NCBI GenBank assembly: GCA_964421565.1
Contig: CAYQXJ010000022.1
Coordinates: 1 to 34,891 of the forward strand
Direction: 5' to 3'
From: CAYQXJ01 sp964421565
Lineage (GTDB): Bacteria > Planctomycetota > Brocadiia > SM23-32
Length of the DNA: 34,891 bases
The notes below the pieces were generated by a model, which was not told where the DNA came from, ran no database searches, and saw nothing but the letters and a program-made list of their open reading frames with translations. The first letter of the stretch is position 1; every line of letters starts with the position of its first letter. The translations under genes were made by a program, and so were the position numbers. Below are positions 15,657 through 23,498 of this stretch, piece by piece.

Positions 15657-15693
15657 AGGGGCCGGGAGGCCACAACCTCCCGGCCCCTCTTCT
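15657..15693 (+). terminator. Intrinsic-type terminator closing the sigma-factor operon
   Basis: A perfect 13-base-pair GC-rich stem (15657-15669 with 15676-15688) and a six-base loop CCACAA, followed by CTTCTCT. The T content of the tail is modest, so termination efficiency may be partial, but the long stem 28 bases after a stop is convincing. Confidence 0.8.
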
Positions 15694-15710
15694 CTGATCG
15701 GCAGTTGGCC

Positions 15711-15739
15711 TTGTGCAGCCTCAGCAGCAGACCTATGAT
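15711..15739 (+). promoter_or_regulatory. Candidate sigma-70-type promoter for the GH5-like gene
   Basis: TTGTGC, a 17-base spacer, TATGAT (5 of 6), placed between the terminator and the start at 15778. The -35 is weak; transcription would begin near 15746. Confidence 0.45.
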
Positions 15740-15777
15740 GGGCGCCGTCAGATGTCTTCGTGCAGAGAGGCAGTGCG

Positions 15778-18036
15778 ATGGCCAAAGATGGCGAGCAGTC
15801 GAAGAACAGCCCGCGGGGCTCCGGCGCGGGTGACCTGGACGTATGGAGCCGTAGCATCGCCGGTTCTGCCGGCGAGTTCACCAACCCGGACACTTCGGAC
15901 TGGATCACCTTCAGCCCCGATTCGTCCGACATGACCGTTGAGAGCGTGTTCGACGCGAGCCGCTTCGTCGACGCCCCCAGCGGCAAGCACGGCTTCCTGA
16001 AGCCGACGCCCAAAGGCAAGTTCGTCTTCGAGGACGGCAAGCCGGTGCGTTTCCTGGGCGGGCAGGCCAACGTCTTCCCCGAGCACGATTACGCCGAATG
16101 GCACGTGCAGTGGATGCGCCGCCTGGGGCTGAACTTCGTGCGCGGACACGGTTTCGGCATCCCGGACGAGGAACGCTGGGACAAGCTCGATTACTTCATC
16201 AATGAGTGCAAGAAAGGCGGCGTCTACCTGATCCTCACCCCCATCTACTGGACGAAGATGAAGGTGACCGACCCGAACGGCGACGAGATCGAGACGACCA
16301 GCCATGTGATCATCTTCTTCGACGAGAACATCGAGGCCGCCGCGCGGCAGATATGGCGCGAGTTCTACCACCACGAGAACCCCTACACCGGCCTGCGCTA
16401 CTGCGACGACCCCACCATCATGGCGTTCGAACTCAAGAACGAGGACTCCGCCTTCTGGGCCCTGCACTGGGTCAAGGACGACGCCCCCCAGTACTGGGCC
16501 AAGATGCTGAGGCAGTACGCCGACTTCCTGCGCGAGCGGCACGGCTCCACGCAGTCGCTGCGGCGGGCATGGACCGACCAGGACGGCTACTGCGCACTGG
16601 AGCAGCAAGAGAGCCTGGAGCAGGCCAACGTCGAGCTGCTGTCGATGGGCGGCTGGTGGGACTACACGAAGCCCGAGGTCGCGCGCGGAGCAGAGCGCAA
16701 GAGCGACCAGATGCGCTTTCTGCACAAGATGCAGAGCGAGTTCTACGAGCGATCCTACCGCTACTTGCGCGAAATAGGCTGCAAGCAGGCCATCTGCGGC
16801 TCCAACTGGCGCGGCCACAGCTACACCACGCGGCTGGTGCTCGAATGCGACAGCCGCATGGACTACACCGACCAGCACGACTACTGGGACCACCCCCAGG
16901 GCGGCTGGACGACTGAGAGCGCTGTGATCCATAACAAGAGCATGCTCAAGGCAGCGGGCGGAGGCCTGGTCGGCAACCTGGCGCCGCGGCAGGTAAGCGG
17001 CGTTCCCTACGTGATGACCGAGTGGAACATCGGCTCCTGGAACGAGCACGTGCAGGAGGCCAGCTTCTCCATGATCTCGGTAGGCTGCCTGCAAGGCTGG
17101 TGCGGCCTGCTGCAGTTCACCCTCACCCCGAGCAACTGGTTCCAGGGCACCAGCCACCTGGAGAATCGGTTCTTCAACGTGGCGGACAACCCGTCCGTAG
17201 CCCTGCAATACCCCACGCTCTCGCGCATCTGGCACCGCGGCGACATAGGGAAGACCGAGCCCGTGTTCATTCGCCGTGTCTCGCCCGACGACCTCTACAC
17301 CGCCGGCGCCATCGAGACGCGCTACATTCCCTCTGCCTTCATGGTCGGCCCTCCTGAGATGGAGCCCGAGCCTGACCAGTTCGGCTACCTGACGCCCGTC
17401 GTCGGCAAAGTGTCAAATGAGTTCGTCGAGGAGCCGACGCCCCACCTGTGCCGGGACGAGATCATCGAGCAGAAGCTCGATCCGGCCGCGAAAGTGGTCC
17501 GCAGCGCGAACGACGAGTTCACCTGGGACTGGGGCAAGGGCCTCTGCGTCATCGACTCGCCGCGCACGCAGGGCGTCTGCGGCTACGTCGGCGACCTGAG
17601 GCTGGAGACGCGCGACGCCGTCTTTCAGACGGATGTGCGCTATTGCGTCATCCTGGTGACCAGCCTCGCGGACAAAACGCCCATCGCGGAGAGCCGCAAC
17701 CTGCTGGTCACCGCGCTCGGGCGCTCGCGCAACACCGGCACCGTCTACGGACGCCCGCCGGCGGCCGAGGGCAAGCCGGCCCCGCACGCCCACCAGATAC
17801 GCCTGCCGCAGGAGCAACGGGTCGCGATACTCGAGCTCGGCGAGGAGCCCGTCCGCTCGCAACCCGTCACCGGAACGCTGCGGCTGAGAGTGCGCGACGC
17901 GGCCGACGCGGAGGTCTGGGTGCTCGACCATGCCGGCCGGCGACGGCGACGGATCGAGGCGGGGGTCGACCAGGGACGGCTGGTGCTGCACCTGCCGGGG
18001 CATCAGAGGGCCTACTTCTACCAGGTGGCGTGGTAG
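15778..18036 (+). CDS. Clan A glycoside hydrolase, GH5-like
   Basis: A 752-residue protein with a TIM-barrel of the clan GH-A type in the first ~480 residues. The RFLGGQANVF and LGLNFVRGHGFG segments mirror the N-terminal barrel strands, AFELKNED carries the acid/base Glu222 (after Asn, as in clan A), and VMTEWNIG supplies nucleophile Glu415. The C-terminal ~270 residues look beta-rich and may be a carbohydrate-binding or accessory region. There is no signal peptide, so action is predicted in the cytoplasm unless the start is misplaced; ATG 15778 has GAGAGG seven bases before it, while ATG 15760 has none. Substrate is unknown. Convergent with pspF, nine bases apart. Confidence 0.85.
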   Translation: MAKDGEQSKNSPRGSGAGDLDVWSRSIAGSAGEFTNPDTSDWITFSPDSSDMTVESVFDASRFVDAPSGKHGFLKPTPKGKFVFEDGKPVRFLGGQANVFPEHDYAEWHVQWMRRLGLNFVRGHGFGIPDEERWDKLDYFINECKKGGVYLILTPIYWTKMKVTDPNGDEIETTSHVIIFFDENIEAAARQIWREFYHHENPYTGLRYCDDPTIMAFELKNEDSAFWALHWVKDDAPQYWAKMLRQYADFLRERHGSTQSLRRAWTDQDGYCALEQQESLEQANVELLSMGGWWDYTKPEVARGAERKSDQMRFLHKMQSEFYERSYRYLREIGCKQAICGSNWRGHSYTTRLVLECDSRMDYTDQHDYWDHPQGGWTTESAVIHNKSMLKAAGGGLVGNLAPRQVSGVPYVMTEWNIGSWNEHVQEASFSMISVGCLQGWCGLLQFTLTPSNWFQGTSHLENRFFNVADNPSVALQYPTLSRIWHRGDIGKTEPVFIRRVSPDDLYTAGAIETRYIPSAFMVGPPEMEPEPDQFGYLTPVVGKVSNEFVEEPTPHLCRDEIIEQKLDPAAKVVRSANDEFTWDWGKGLCVIDSPRTQGVCGYVGDLRLETRDAVFQTDVRYCVILVTSLADKTPIAESRNLLVTALGRSRNTGTVYGRPPAAEGKPAPHAHQIRLPQEQRVAILELGEEPVRSQPVTGTLRLRVRDAADAEVWVLDHAGRRRRRIEAGVDQGRLVLHLPGHQRAYFYQVAW

Positions 18037-18048
18037 GCGCCGCCCTAC
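18033..18048. terminator. Short palindrome holding both convergent stop codons
   Basis: GTAGG, six-base loop, CCTAC between the GH5-like gene and pspF. The paired stems contain the TAG of each gene. Five base pairs and no T-run make it only a weak bidirectional terminator candidate. Confidence 0.25.
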
Positions 18049-19085
18049 AGTTCGTCCTGGTATTTGCGGTAGAGCCCGCGGAACTGGTGATAGGTGAGGC
18101 CGAGGCACTCGGCGGCGTCTTTCTGGTTGTACTTCGCCTGCTGCAGGCCACGGCGCAGCAGGCGGACCTCCAGGTCCTTCACGGCCTCGTAGAAGGGCTT
18201 CTGTGGCAGAACAGGCGCGGGCGGCCGTTCGGGCTCAGCCGGCCCATGGCTCGCCTCTGTTTCGGTTTCCGGGGCGAGCGGCGCGTACGGCGAGTCGAAG
18301 GGGTCGAAGTCGATCCGCCCGATGGTGTTCGACTCGGCGCGGTAGACGGCGCGCTCGACCACGTTTTTCAGTTCGCGCACGTTGCCCGGCCACCGATACC
18401 GCCGCAGGGCCCGGGCCGCCTCTGCGCTGAAGGCGGGCATTTCCGTGCGCCCCATCTCCAGCGCCATATGCCCGGCGAAGTGGTTCGCCAGCAGCATCAC
18501 GTCGCCCTCTCTGGCGCGGAGCGGCGGGACGAAGAGCACCTCGAACGATAGACGGTCCAGCAGGTCGCGCTTGAACTCGCCGCGTTCGCAGAGGCCGGCC
18601 AGATCGGCGTTCGTAGCGCCGACGATGCGCACGTCGACGACGACCGGCTCGACGCTCCCCACGCGCTCGAAGACGCCGTATTCGACGGTGCGAAGTATCT
18701 TCTCCTGGACTTCGAGCGGGATGTTGGCAATCTCATCGAGGAATAGCGTGCCGCCGTCGGCCGACTCGAACCGCCCTTCTCGGCGTCCGCGTGCCCCGGT
18801 GAACGCGCCCGCCTCGTAGCCGAACAGTTCGCTCTCGATGAGGCCGGGGGCAAGGGCGGCACAGTTGAGCGTGACCAGGGGACGCTCCCAGCGTTCGGAG
18901 AGGTAGTGGATGCGGCGGGCGGCCAGTTCCTTGCCGGTGCCCCGTTCGCCCACGATCAGGACCGACCGGTCGACCCCGGCTACGCGGGAGACCTGCTGCT
19001 GGAAGGCGAGAAACGCGTCCGACTGGCCGAGCGCCTCCGGCACCCGGGCTGCCCCGACCTCCGCCCCGACGGTCTCTCCCCGCAT
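18045..19085 (-). CDS. pspF: PspF-like sigma-54 enhancer-binding activator
   Basis: A 346-residue AAA+ activator of sigma-54 RNA polymerase without an N-terminal receiver domain, as in PspF. Seen: Walker A GERGTGKE (46-53), the sigma-54-contacting GAFTGA loop (93-98), Walker B GGTLFLDEI, then RDLLDRLSFEVLFVPPLR with the arginine finger region, WPGNVRELKNVVERAV (sensor 2), and a C-terminal Fis-type helix-turn-helix (AAECLGLTYHQFRGLYRKY). The ATG at 19085 has GAGGAG nine bases upstream. In the known Psp system PspA binds PspF and inhibits it until membrane damage; the gene faces pspA, and a near-perfect sigma-54 promoter lies in the shared gap, so the same logic is likely here. A length a little above the E. 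coli form reflects the linker before the Fis domain. Confidence 0.93.
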   Translation of the reverse strand: MRGETVGAEVGAARVPEALGQSDAFLAFQQQVSRVAGVDRSVLIVGERGTGKELAARRIHYLSERWERPLVTLNCAALAPGLIESELFGYEAGAFTGARGRREGRFESADGGTLFLDEIANIPLEVQEKILRTVEYGVFERVGSVEPVVVDVRIVGATNADLAGLCERGEFKRDLLDRLSFEVLFVPPLRAREGDVMLLANHFAGHMALEMGRTEMPAFSAEAARALRRYRWPGNVRELKNVVERAVYRAESNTIGRIDFDPFDSPYAPLAPETETEASHGPAEPERPPAPVLPQKPFYEAVKDLEVRLLRRGLQQAKYNQKDAAECLGLTYHQFRGLYRKYQDEL

Positions 19086-19120
19086 GGCGATATACTCCTC
19101 TACTCGGCTCTTGTCCCTAT

Positions 19121-19149
19121 AGTATGGCGTATTTTACCATCCTCGTCAA
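19121..19149 (-). promoter_or_regulatory. Sigma-70-type promoter of pspF
   Basis: Minus strand TTGACG (5 of 6), a 17-base spacer, CATACT (4 of 6). Its -35 falls inside one arm of the inverted repeat at 19144-19176, so PspF binding there would block its own transcription. Confidence 0.55.
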
Positions 19150-19176
19150 CGGCAGAGGAGCGGCGGCGTGTTGACG
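19144..19176. promoter_or_regulatory. Inverted repeat, candidate PspF upstream activating site
   Basis: CGTCAAC, 19 bases, GTTGACG. The centre is about 85 bases upstream of the predicted pspA start of transcription, the range where PspF sites lie in enterobacteria. One arm coincides with the pspF -35. An AT-rich patch follows at 19178-19200 and could bend DNA (IHF-like) between enhancer and promoter. Confidence 0.5.
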
Positions 19177-19219
19177 TAAAGGTTGTTGTAATATAAGCTT
19201 ACACGCTCCGCTCGTCCGA

Positions 19220-19234
19220 TGGCACGTTCCTTGC
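19220..19234 (+). promoter_or_regulatory. Sigma-54 (-24/-12) promoter of the pspA operon
   Basis: TGGCACGTTCCTTGC matches the consensus TGGCAC-N5-TTGC in every fixed position with exact GG-N10-GC spacing. Transcription should begin near 19246, giving a leader of about 41 bases before pspA. Confidence 0.93.
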
Positions 19235-19286
19235 CTTCATAGTGCGGCGGAAACCAACGCAGAACTCACTCGAAGGAGGCGGGACG

Positions 19287-19967
19287 ATGGGGATCTTCAC
19301 CAGGCTGCGGGACATCATCAGCTCCAACATCAACGCCATGCTCGACAAGGCTGAGGACCCGGAGAAGTTGATCAAGCTGATGATCCAGGAGATGGAGGAT
19401 ACGCTGGTCGAGGTGAAAGCATCCTGCGCCGGGGTGATGGCCCAGCGCAAGGGCGTGGAGCGCGAGCTGGCATCGGCTCGCGACCGGGTGGAGCGCTGGC
19501 GCGCGAACGCTCAGCTCGCCGTGCAGAAGGGTCGCGACGACCTGGCCCGAGAGGCCCTGGTCGAGAAGCGGCGCTACCAGGAGCGTGCCGACGCCCTGGA
19601 GCGCGAACTCGACGAGCATGACGGGCTGGTCGACCAGTACCAAAGCGATATAATGCAATTGGAAGAGAAGCTCGCCGAGGTGCGCGAGAAGCAGAGAGTG
19701 CTCGTGCAGCGCCACCTACACGCCCGCAAGAAGCGAACCGCGCAGGAAGGCATACGGCGCACGGAGACGAGCGACGCATTCGTGCGCTTCGAGAAGTTCC
19801 GCAACCGTGTCGAGCGCATGGAGGCCGAAGCGGACCTGGTGAACTTCGGTCGCAAGCCGAGCCTGCAGGACGAGATAGGTAAGCTTGCGGATGACGACCA
19901 GATCGAGCAGGAGCTGGAGTCCCTGAAGGAGCAGATCGCCGACAGCCCGGCCGGCGACAAGCTGTGA
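19287..19967 (+). CDS. pspA: PspA/IM30 family phage shock protein A
   Basis: A 226-residue coiled-coil protein. It begins MGIFTRLRDIISSNINAMLD, the amphipathic membrane-binding helix of PspA, followed by DPEKLIKLMIQEMEDTL, the long central coiled coil, and a C-terminal helix region with FGRKPSLQDEI. PspA forms rods or rings that stabilise damaged inner membrane and, in the classical circuit, inhibits PspF. The ATG at 19287 has AAGGAGGCGGG just before it; an upstream ATG (19242) lies before the predicted transcription start, so it is unused. It is first in an operon with three PspB-like genes and pspC. Length matches the family. Confidence 0.96.
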   Translation: MGIFTRLRDIISSNINAMLDKAEDPEKLIKLMIQEMEDTLVEVKASCAGVMAQRKGVERELASARDRVERWRANAQLAVQKGRDDLAREALVEKRRYQERADALERELDEHDGLVDQYQSDIMQLEEKLAEVREKQRVLVQRHLHARKKRTAQEGIRRTETSDAFVRFEKFRNRVERMEAEADLVNFGRKPSLQDEIGKLADDDQIEQELESLKEQIADSPAGDKL

Positions 19968-20004
19968 AAGCCCGTGAGGGACCAGCCCGGGAGGGAAGGA
20001 CACC

Positions 20005-20427
20005 GTGCGGACACTCGGCAAAGTAGTGATCAGCGTGATGGCGGCGGGCATGTTGCTGGTCGTGCTGCTGACGGCCATGGGCCTGCTGGCAGGCATGGTG
20101 TTCGTTCAGATGGGCTCTCCCCACGCGGCCTGGCAGGGCATGCCCGGCGCCGGCGCCTTAGGACTGCCCGGCCTCGTCGGGCCCGCCCTCTTCGTCGGTG
20201 TTATCTGCCTGGTGCTGGTCTTCGCCTTCCTTGCCGTGCGGGCCCTCTCCGGTGCATTCGCTGAGCGGAACCACGAGGTGAACGATGAAGAGGTGCGCCA
20301 GCTACAGGAGCTGAACCGCGGCTTCGCGCGGCTGGAAGAGCGCGTCGAAACGCTGGAAGCCCTGTTGCTTGAGGACGAGAGCGGCCCGGGACGTCGGAAC
20401 GAATGGCATGACAGGAGGGAGAACTGA
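20005..20427 (+). CDS. PspB-like membrane protein 1, with an added hydrophobic N-terminal half
   Basis: A 140-residue protein from GTG 20005, four bases after GGGAAGGA. Two hydrophobic segments are seen (about 7-35 and 55-80), followed by a charged coiled coil, LNRGFARLEERVETLEALLLED, that matches the PspB tail pattern (L-x-R-x-E-R-x-x-T-L-E). PspB normally has about 75 residues and one membrane helix, so this is an enlarged version. In the known system PspB and PspC sense membrane stress and release PspA from PspF. The gene lies 37 bases after pspA and two bases before the next PspB-like gene. Assignment rests on the tail, so a more distant PspB-type protein is the alternative. Confidence 0.75.
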   Translation: MRTLGKVVISVMAAGMLLVVLLTAMGLLAGMVFVQMGSPHAAWQGMPGAGALGLPGLVGPALFVGVICLVLVFAFLAVRALSGAFAERNHEVNDEEVRQLQELNRGFARLEERVETLEALLLEDESGPGRRNEWHDRREN

Positions 20428-20429
20428 CG

Positions 20430-20705
20430 ATGGGAACCGGCACACTGGCCGTCATCATGGTATTCGCCATCCCGCTCGCCGCCATCATCGGAGGGCTCTG
20501 CGTGGAGGCCCTGAAGGTCCTGAGACGAGGGACGGATAAGGAGACAAGGCAACGACTCCAGGAGGAGACGCGTCTCGTGCAGGAGCTCTGCCGGCGGCTG
20601 GACCGCATGGAAGAACGCATCGAGGCACTGGAGACCATACTCATCGAGCGCGAGCGCGAGGAGCCCTTCCGCAGGCTCGCCGGATCTGCCGGGGAGGAGC
20701 GGTGA
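20430..20705 (+). CDS. pspB: PspB-like membrane protein 2
   Basis: A 91-residue protein with one N-terminal membrane helix (about 6-27) and a cytoplasmic coiled coil containing RRLDRMEERIEALETILIER, the PspB signature [LM]-x-E-R-I-x-x-L-E-x-I-L. The overall layout (short helix, then leucine-zipper tail) is the canonical PspB layout. The start follows the previous stop after two bases, with GGAGGGAGAA upstream inside the preceding gene. The tail is almost identical in pattern to the next gene, suggesting tandem duplication. Confidence 0.85.
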   Translation: MGTGTLAVIMVFAIPLAAIIGGLCVEALKVLRRGTDKETRQRLQEETRLVQELCRRLDRMEERIEALETILIEREREEPFRRLAGSAGEER

Positions 20706-20983
20706 TGAGCGCACTGGGCATAGCCGCGCTGGTCGCCGTGGCGCTGATGTTCGCCATCCCCGTGTTGGTCTTCCTCATACCCATCATCGCCATCATCGGC
20801 GACTGTGCCGTCGGGGCCGTCAGCGAGTGGCGGAAGGGCGTGGGGCGCGCCGCCCGCCGCGAGGCGGAGAAGGAAACAAAGCTCGTGCAGGAGCTGCATG
20901 CACGACTCGCCCGGATGCAAGAGCGCATCGAGGCCCTGGAGACCATACTCATCGAGCGTGAGCGAGAGGAAACAAGGCTATGA
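20705..20983 (+). CDS. pspB: PspB-like membrane protein 3
   Basis: A 92-residue protein with one membrane helix (about 4-30) and the tail ARLARMQERIEALETILIER, nearly the same as the preceding protein (both end in LETILIERERE). The ATG at 20705 overlaps the prior stop by one base (TGATG) and has GGGGAGGAG just upstream; a GTG one codon earlier is possible. The two short copies may form homo- or hetero-oligomers through their coiled coils. Its stop overlaps the pspC start by four bases. Confidence 0.85.
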   Translation: MSALGIAALVAVALMFAIPVLVFLIPIIAIIGDCAVGAVSEWRKGVGRAARREAEKETKLVQELHARLARMQERIEALETILIEREREETRL

Positions 20984-21360
20984 GCCGCGACGACATACGC
21001 AGACACGGGCCATACCGCGCCCGAGACGGCGTCATAATGGGCGTCTGCAAGGGACTGGCGGATTACTTCAACATGTCGGTCTTCTGGATGCGGGCGCTGG
21101 CAGTGCTCGCCTTCATCTTCACCGGCTTCTGGCCCATCACGGGCATCTACTTCCTGGCCGCGTTGCTGATGAAGCCCGAGCCCGTCGTGCCCTTCCAGAC
21201 GGAGGCCGACGAGGAGTTCTACAACTCCTTCACCACCAGCCGCCAGATGGCCCTGCACCGGCTGCAGCGCACATACAATCGGCTCGACCGCCGTATGCGC
21301 CGCATGGAGGCCATCGTGACCGGCCGCGAGTACCGCTGGCGGCAGCGTTTGGGGGAGTAG
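20980..21360 (+). CDS. pspC: PspC-domain membrane protein
   Basis: A 126-residue protein with the PspC signature GVIMGVCKGLADYFNMS (about 17-33), followed by one hydrophobic span with a GFWPITGIYFL segment and a C-terminal coiled helix that carries a RLDRRMRRME stretch similar to the PspB tails. PspC is the membrane sensor partner of PspB that frees PspF from PspA. ATGA overlap with the previous gene indicates coupling. Last gene of the operon; it meets the GH42 gene tail to tail. Confidence 0.93.
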   Translation: MSRDDIRRHGPYRARDGVIMGVCKGLADYFNMSVFWMRALAVLAFIFTGFWPITGIYFLAALLMKPEPVVPFQTEADEEFYNSFTTSRQMALHRLQRTYNRLDRRMRRMEAIVTGREYRWRQRLGE

Positions 21361-21379
21361 GCCGGCGGGCCCGGCCCTA
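21358..21379. terminator. Hairpin spanning the stops of pspC and GH42
   Basis: TAGGCCGG, five-base loop, CCGGCCCTA: eight pairs with one bulged C. It contains both stop codons. GC-rich and symmetrical, so it could terminate from both sides, but there is no T-run. Confidence 0.35.
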
Positions 21380-23452
21380 TCGGATGCGCAGCACGGCGGC
21401 GTCGCGCCCCGGAACGGTGAGCCATACGGCATCGCTGCGAACAGCGGCGACGGCCCCTCCGCGTAGCACCGAGAGCGCCGCAGGGTTAATGCTCTCGCGC
21501 ACCGTCACTGTGGGCGAAAGGGCTTCCTCAGCGGAGTTCAGCACCCACAGGTATGTGCGCCCTTCGCCGCGCCAGAGCCGGGCAATGACGTCCGGCGCGC
21601 CCACGCCGGTCAACGCCCGCCGCCCCGCCCATGTCAGCAACGAAGCGAACCACCCGCGCGTCGCTTCGTCCCTTCTGACGCGAAAGCTGTAGGCGGGCAT
21701 GCAGCCGACCAGCCGCACCTTGCCGCTGCCGTGGCGATGGTCGACCATTGCCGTTGCGCCGTCGGCGAACGTGCCGGTCACTTCCGCTTCGTCTGCGCGG
21801 TACGATTGCCGGTACAGCGCACCGCGCAGGGCGGCGTCGGCGGTCTGTATCGGCAAGTCCTTCCAGCGGTCCGGGGCGAAGGAGACCGTCACTTCAGTGC
21901 AGCCGAACACGTCGCGGTACCCCCGGTTCGGCTGGGCGGGCAGGGCATGGCCGCGCCCGTCGAAGTAGCCGAAGCATGCCTCACTGACCAGGCATCCCCC
22001 GTCCGCCACCCACCGGCGCAGGGCATCGGCAGTCTCGTCGCGCAGGGCAACGGGAAACGGAAGATAGACCAGCTCATAGTCCGCCACCTGGGCGAGCCGA
22101 ATGGGATCGCACTGGACGTTCGCATGCAGAAAAGCGTCATACGCGCCCTTGACGCACCGGGCATAGATCTCGGTGCTTCCGGTGAATGCCCAGCACCATG
22201 CCTGCGCCTCTTCGCAGATCAGCAGTCCGACGTCCCCGCGCACCGGGCTCGCACGCCACAGTTCGGCCGGCGCCTCGTGGTTCGCCCATCGGGCAATGCT
22301 CCTCACCATATCGGAGCGCTCCGTTCGGCCGCCGTCCATGCCGTACCAGCCGTACGCGCCGAAGAGCGGCCCGTCCAGCAACGCGCGCCAACGGGGGTTC
22401 TGGTAGGCTCGGGCGCCGGCGGCCAGGCTCGTCAGGGCGTCTATGCGGATGTTTGCCGGATCGTGCATGGCGTCCGCCTCGGGGCGGGGCCTGTCCGGCC
22501 GGCGGCCGTTCCACGAATGATCGCCGACGGCTTCGGCACGCCAGAACTGTTTGCCCCCGGCGGCGCTGCGAGTCATGTCACCGGCCATCAGGGGGTGGCA
22601 ATCATTGGCCTGCCAGTAGGTGTAGCCGAAGATGTCGGCCACCTGTGCCGCGCGCCAGTCGTCACCGCAGGCAGGGGCGATGTCGCGGAAGCTCTTCGCG
22701 TTGCCGTGTGCGGTGACCGGATGGTCCGGGTCTGCCGCCCGCAGAACGTCGGCGCGCCACTGCATCCAGCGGAAGGCGTTGTCGTTCCAGAAAGCCGTAG
22801 CGTCGAAGACTTCGGGATAGAGGGCGATCTGGCGCGGCAGTTCGACCTGGTCCCACTCGGTGAAGCTGTAGCGATGCCAGGCGCGGTTCACGGCCTCCAG
22901 CTCGCCGTAGCGCTCCTTCAGCCACGCGCGGAATGCGCGCTGCGTGGCGGGGCAATAGCAGAGGTTGCCCGAGCCGTAGAGCGAGCACTCGTTCCAGATA
23001 TCGTAGGCGTGCAGGGCGGGATGGCCGCGATAGCGGGTCGCCATCTCGCTCAGGTAATGCGCGGCGCCGGCCTCGACCTCCGGGTTGTCCAGGCACATCG
23101 CATACGCCCCGCCCGTCACGCAACTGACGTGCATGCCGCTGCGACGTTTCTGCCCCTGCATGTTCTCGCGCCGGGCGTGGGGGTAGCGGTGATAAAACCA
23201 CTCCGGCACATTGTCGCAGAACTCGGCCAGCACGGTGCGTATGCCGTACTGCGCGGCGAGTTCGAGGTGACGGTCGTAGTCCGCCCAGTCGAAGCGGCCG
23301 GGGGCTACCTCCACGGCCCCCCACGGCACCCAGTGGCGGAACAGGTTATGTCCGTCCTCATGGGCGGTGCGGTAGTCGCGTTCCCAGTCCCGCTCTGGCG
23401 GGTTGGACATACGGTAATAGACGGCCCCGAAGTAGACGTCAGGTGCGCTCAT
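21377..23452 (-). CDS. GH42 beta-galactosidase
   Basis: A 691-residue cytoplasmic beta-galactosidase of family GH42. Seen: FGAVYYRMSN near the start, YDIWNEC with acid/base Glu155 after Asn, the FWRAEAVG segment with nucleophile Glu307, and the trimerisation domain with GLLICEEAQAWCW at about 435 and a final beta-rich domain. The length is normal for the family. I choose ATG 23452 (MSAPDVYFG) because the family begins there; the longer frame to 23554 would run into the aldo/keto reductase gene. The ribosome site is weak (AAGG). No signal peptide. It follows the AKR gene by 46 bases, likely in one operon, and probably handles galactosides entering the cell. Confidence 0.93.
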   Translation of the reverse strand: MSAPDVYFGAVYYRMSNPPERDWERDYRTAHEDGHNLFRHWVPWGAVEVAPGRFDWADYDRHLELAAQYGIRTVLAEFCDNVPEWFYHRYPHARRENMQGQKRRSGMHVSCVTGGAYAMCLDNPEVEAGAAHYLSEMATRYRGHPALHAYDIWNECSLYGSGNLCYCPATQRAFRAWLKERYGELEAVNRAWHRYSFTEWDQVELPRQIALYPEVFDATAFWNDNAFRWMQWRADVLRAADPDHPVTAHGNAKSFRDIAPACGDDWRAAQVADIFGYTYWQANDCHPLMAGDMTRSAAGGKQFWRAEAVGDHSWNGRRPDRPRPEADAMHDPANIRIDALTSLAAGARAYQNPRWRALLDGPLFGAYGWYGMDGGRTERSDMVRSIARWANHEAPAELWRASPVRGDVGLLICEEAQAWCWAFTGSTEIYARCVKGAYDAFLHANVQCDPIRLAQVADYELVYLPFPVALRDETADALRRWVADGGCLVSEACFGYFDGRGHALPAQPNRGYRDVFGCTEVTVSFAPDRWKDLPIQTADAALRGALYRQSYRADEAEVTGTFADGATAMVDHRHGSGKVRLVGCMPAYSFRVRRDEATRGWFASLLTWAGRRALTGVGAPDVIARLWRGEGRTYLWVLNSAEEALSPTVTVRESINPAALSVLRGGAVAAVRSDAVWLTVPGRDAAVLRIR

Positions 23453-23498
23453 GGGTGGGTTGACCTTCGCAAGGTGTGATGTGAACCTGCCGCTGCGC

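Noticed and set aside
19178..19200. AT-rich patch as a specific IHF site
   Set aside because: A good location for DNA bending, but no clear match to an IHF consensus; mentioned only in the enhancer entry.
21731..23479. 582-codon plus-strand frame over GH42
   Set aside because: Antisense shadow; GH42 has both catalytic Glu residues in frame.
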